Assembly: GCA_903951405.1 (NCBI GenBank)
Contig: CAJBBV010000051.1
Location: 1-33,843, forward strand
DNA: 33,843 bases
Reading direction: 5' to 3'
DNA from: an uncultured bacterium
Lineage (GTDB): Bacteria; Bacteroidota; Bacteroidia; Chitinophagales; Chitinophagaceae
The stretch's first letter is position 1. Each line of letters opens with the position of its first letter. Below the pieces are notes generated by a model. That model worked only from the letters and a program-made list of their open reading frames with translations. It was not told the DNA's origin and did not search any database. The position numbers and the translations under genes are program-made. Shown here in pieces: positions 33,181 to 33,843 of the stretch.

Positions 33181-33797
33181 TCATCCCCGCTCGGGTTCCA
33201 CGATTTATTCAGAAACTCTATCCAGGAAGGGTTTGGCGAATTGAATCTCCCTCTAACGAGTTGTTTTTGACTTTTGATGATGGGCCTCATCCTGATATTA
33301 CCCCCCGTGTATTGGATTTATTGAATGAGTATAATGCAAAGGCCACCTTCTTTTGCATAGGAGATCGGGTGAAGCAATATCCTACTGTTCTTGAACAAAT
33401 TTTAGCGGCTGGCCACACCGTTGGCAATCATACTCAACATCATTTGAATGGATGGAAGACTCCTGCCCATGAATATCTGAATGATGTAGCAGAAGCTCAA
33501 GGACTGATTAAAACAACGTTGTTTCGACCACCTTATGGGCGCATGACGGGCTATCAAGCCCGTGCTATTCGTGCGCTGGGTTTGAAAATCATTATGTGGA
33601 ACATTTTGAGCGCTGATTACGACCAGGATATCAGTCCTGAGGATATTTCCAAACGTGTAACTGAAAGTATTGAGAATGGGTCAATTGTTGTGTTTCACGA
33701 CTCTGAAAAGGCAGAGGTGAATATGTTTTTTGCTTTAACAGAGCTGTTAAAAAAAGGAAGCAGACAGGGGTTCAAATTCAGGGCATTAGAGTATTGA
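33177..33797 (+). CDS. polysaccharide deacetylase (NodB homology) family protein
   Basis: A 206-residue carbohydrate esterase family 4 protein. The metal and catalytic motifs are intact: TFDDGPHP with D34 and D35, HTQHH with H85 and H89, RPPYGR (117-122), and a C-terminal FHDSEK with the catalytic-histidine segment. It removes acetyl groups from amino sugars, most likely on peptidoglycan or a surface polysaccharide. No signal peptide or membrane anchor is visible, which is odd for a wall enzyme; a cytosolic substrate such as a lipid-linked sugar is possible. It is coupled to engB by an ATGA overlap. Confidence 0.92.
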   Translation: MIIPARVPRFIQKLYPGRVWRIESPSNELFLTFDDGPHPDITPRVLDLLNEYNAKATFFCIGDRVKQYPTVLEQILAAGHTVGNHTQHHLNGWKTPAHEYLNDVAEAQGLIKTTLFRPPYGRMTGYQARAIRALGLKIIMWNILSADYDQDISPEDISKRVTESIENGSIVVFHDSEKAEVNMFFALTELLKKGSRQGFKFRALEY

Positions 33798-33815
33798 ATA
33801 AATCGCGGTTTATTC
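33796..33815 (+). terminator. weak hairpin at the deacetylase stop codon
   Basis: GAATAAA-TCGCGG-TTTATTC has perfect 7-bp AT-rich arms that start in the stop codon. No T-tract follows (CTAAAAAG), so termination is doubtful. The rest of the window (33816-33843) shows nothing recognisable. Confidence 0.3.
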
Positions 33816-33843
33816 TAAAAAGAGAGGGCCTGGGTGGAAACCC

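Overview
The window is about 34 kb of compact, AT-rich chromosome from a member of the Bacteroidota. Its own content points there: an N-acyl-ornithine carbamoyltransferase-type arginine operon, a PcrB-family prenylglyceryl-phosphate synthase, a MurF-Alr fusion, GldF/GldG and PorT-type genes, a secreted protein with a type IX secretion (T9SS) C-terminal sorting domain, and several close matches to the Bacteroidota promoter element TAnnTTTG. A Chitinophagales/Chitinophagaceae-like organism is my best guess, but that is inference. Nearly all of it reads as core genome. I see no insertion sequence, phage, CRISPR array, tRNA or rRNA.

Layout. Bases 1-5533 (minus strand) hold a tight arginine operon, transcribed as GNAT acyltransferase, argG, argC, proC, argD, then argF' running off the window edge. 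Its leader (5534-5843) contains a hairpin plus T-tract that could be an attenuator. Then come pcrB and a DUF2490 outer-membrane protein (minus). On the plus strand follows a large B12-dependent ribonucleotide reductase (nrdJ) with a recognisable promoter, two upstream inverted repeats and a strong terminator. Next are a YcxB-like membrane protein, a small GNAT enzyme, and the fatty-acid/RNA block acpP-fabF-rnc. Methylmalonyl-CoA epimerase, an IscA/HesB-like protein and a T9SS cargo protein follow. Bases 18040-24705 form a plus-strand run: a gldF-gldG fusion, a TerC-family protein, murF-alr and lspA. Opposite it lie yifB/comM, a MutS-like ATPase and dihydroorotase (24717-29043, minus). The last part holds a RemB-like outer-membrane protein, a striking heptanucleotide repeat array, porT and ubiE/menG (minus), and engB plus a polysaccharide deacetylase (plus).

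How the genes work together. The arginine operon covers most steps from glutamate to argininosuccinate; residue 90 of the carbamoyltransferase suggests succinylated intermediates. NrdJ and methylmalonyl-CoA epimerase both imply use of cobalamin. GldFG, the RemB-like protein, PorT and the T9SS cargo belong to the gliding/T9SS cell-surface machinery. MurF-Alr, LspA and the deacetylase serve the cell envelope.

The most unusual feature is the array at 30731-31014. It fills the space between two convergent stop codons exactly, keeps a strict 7-base phase for 40 units across three different unit families, has a G-quadruplex-capable block, and in its main block carries stop codons in all six frames. 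I do not recognise it as a described element.
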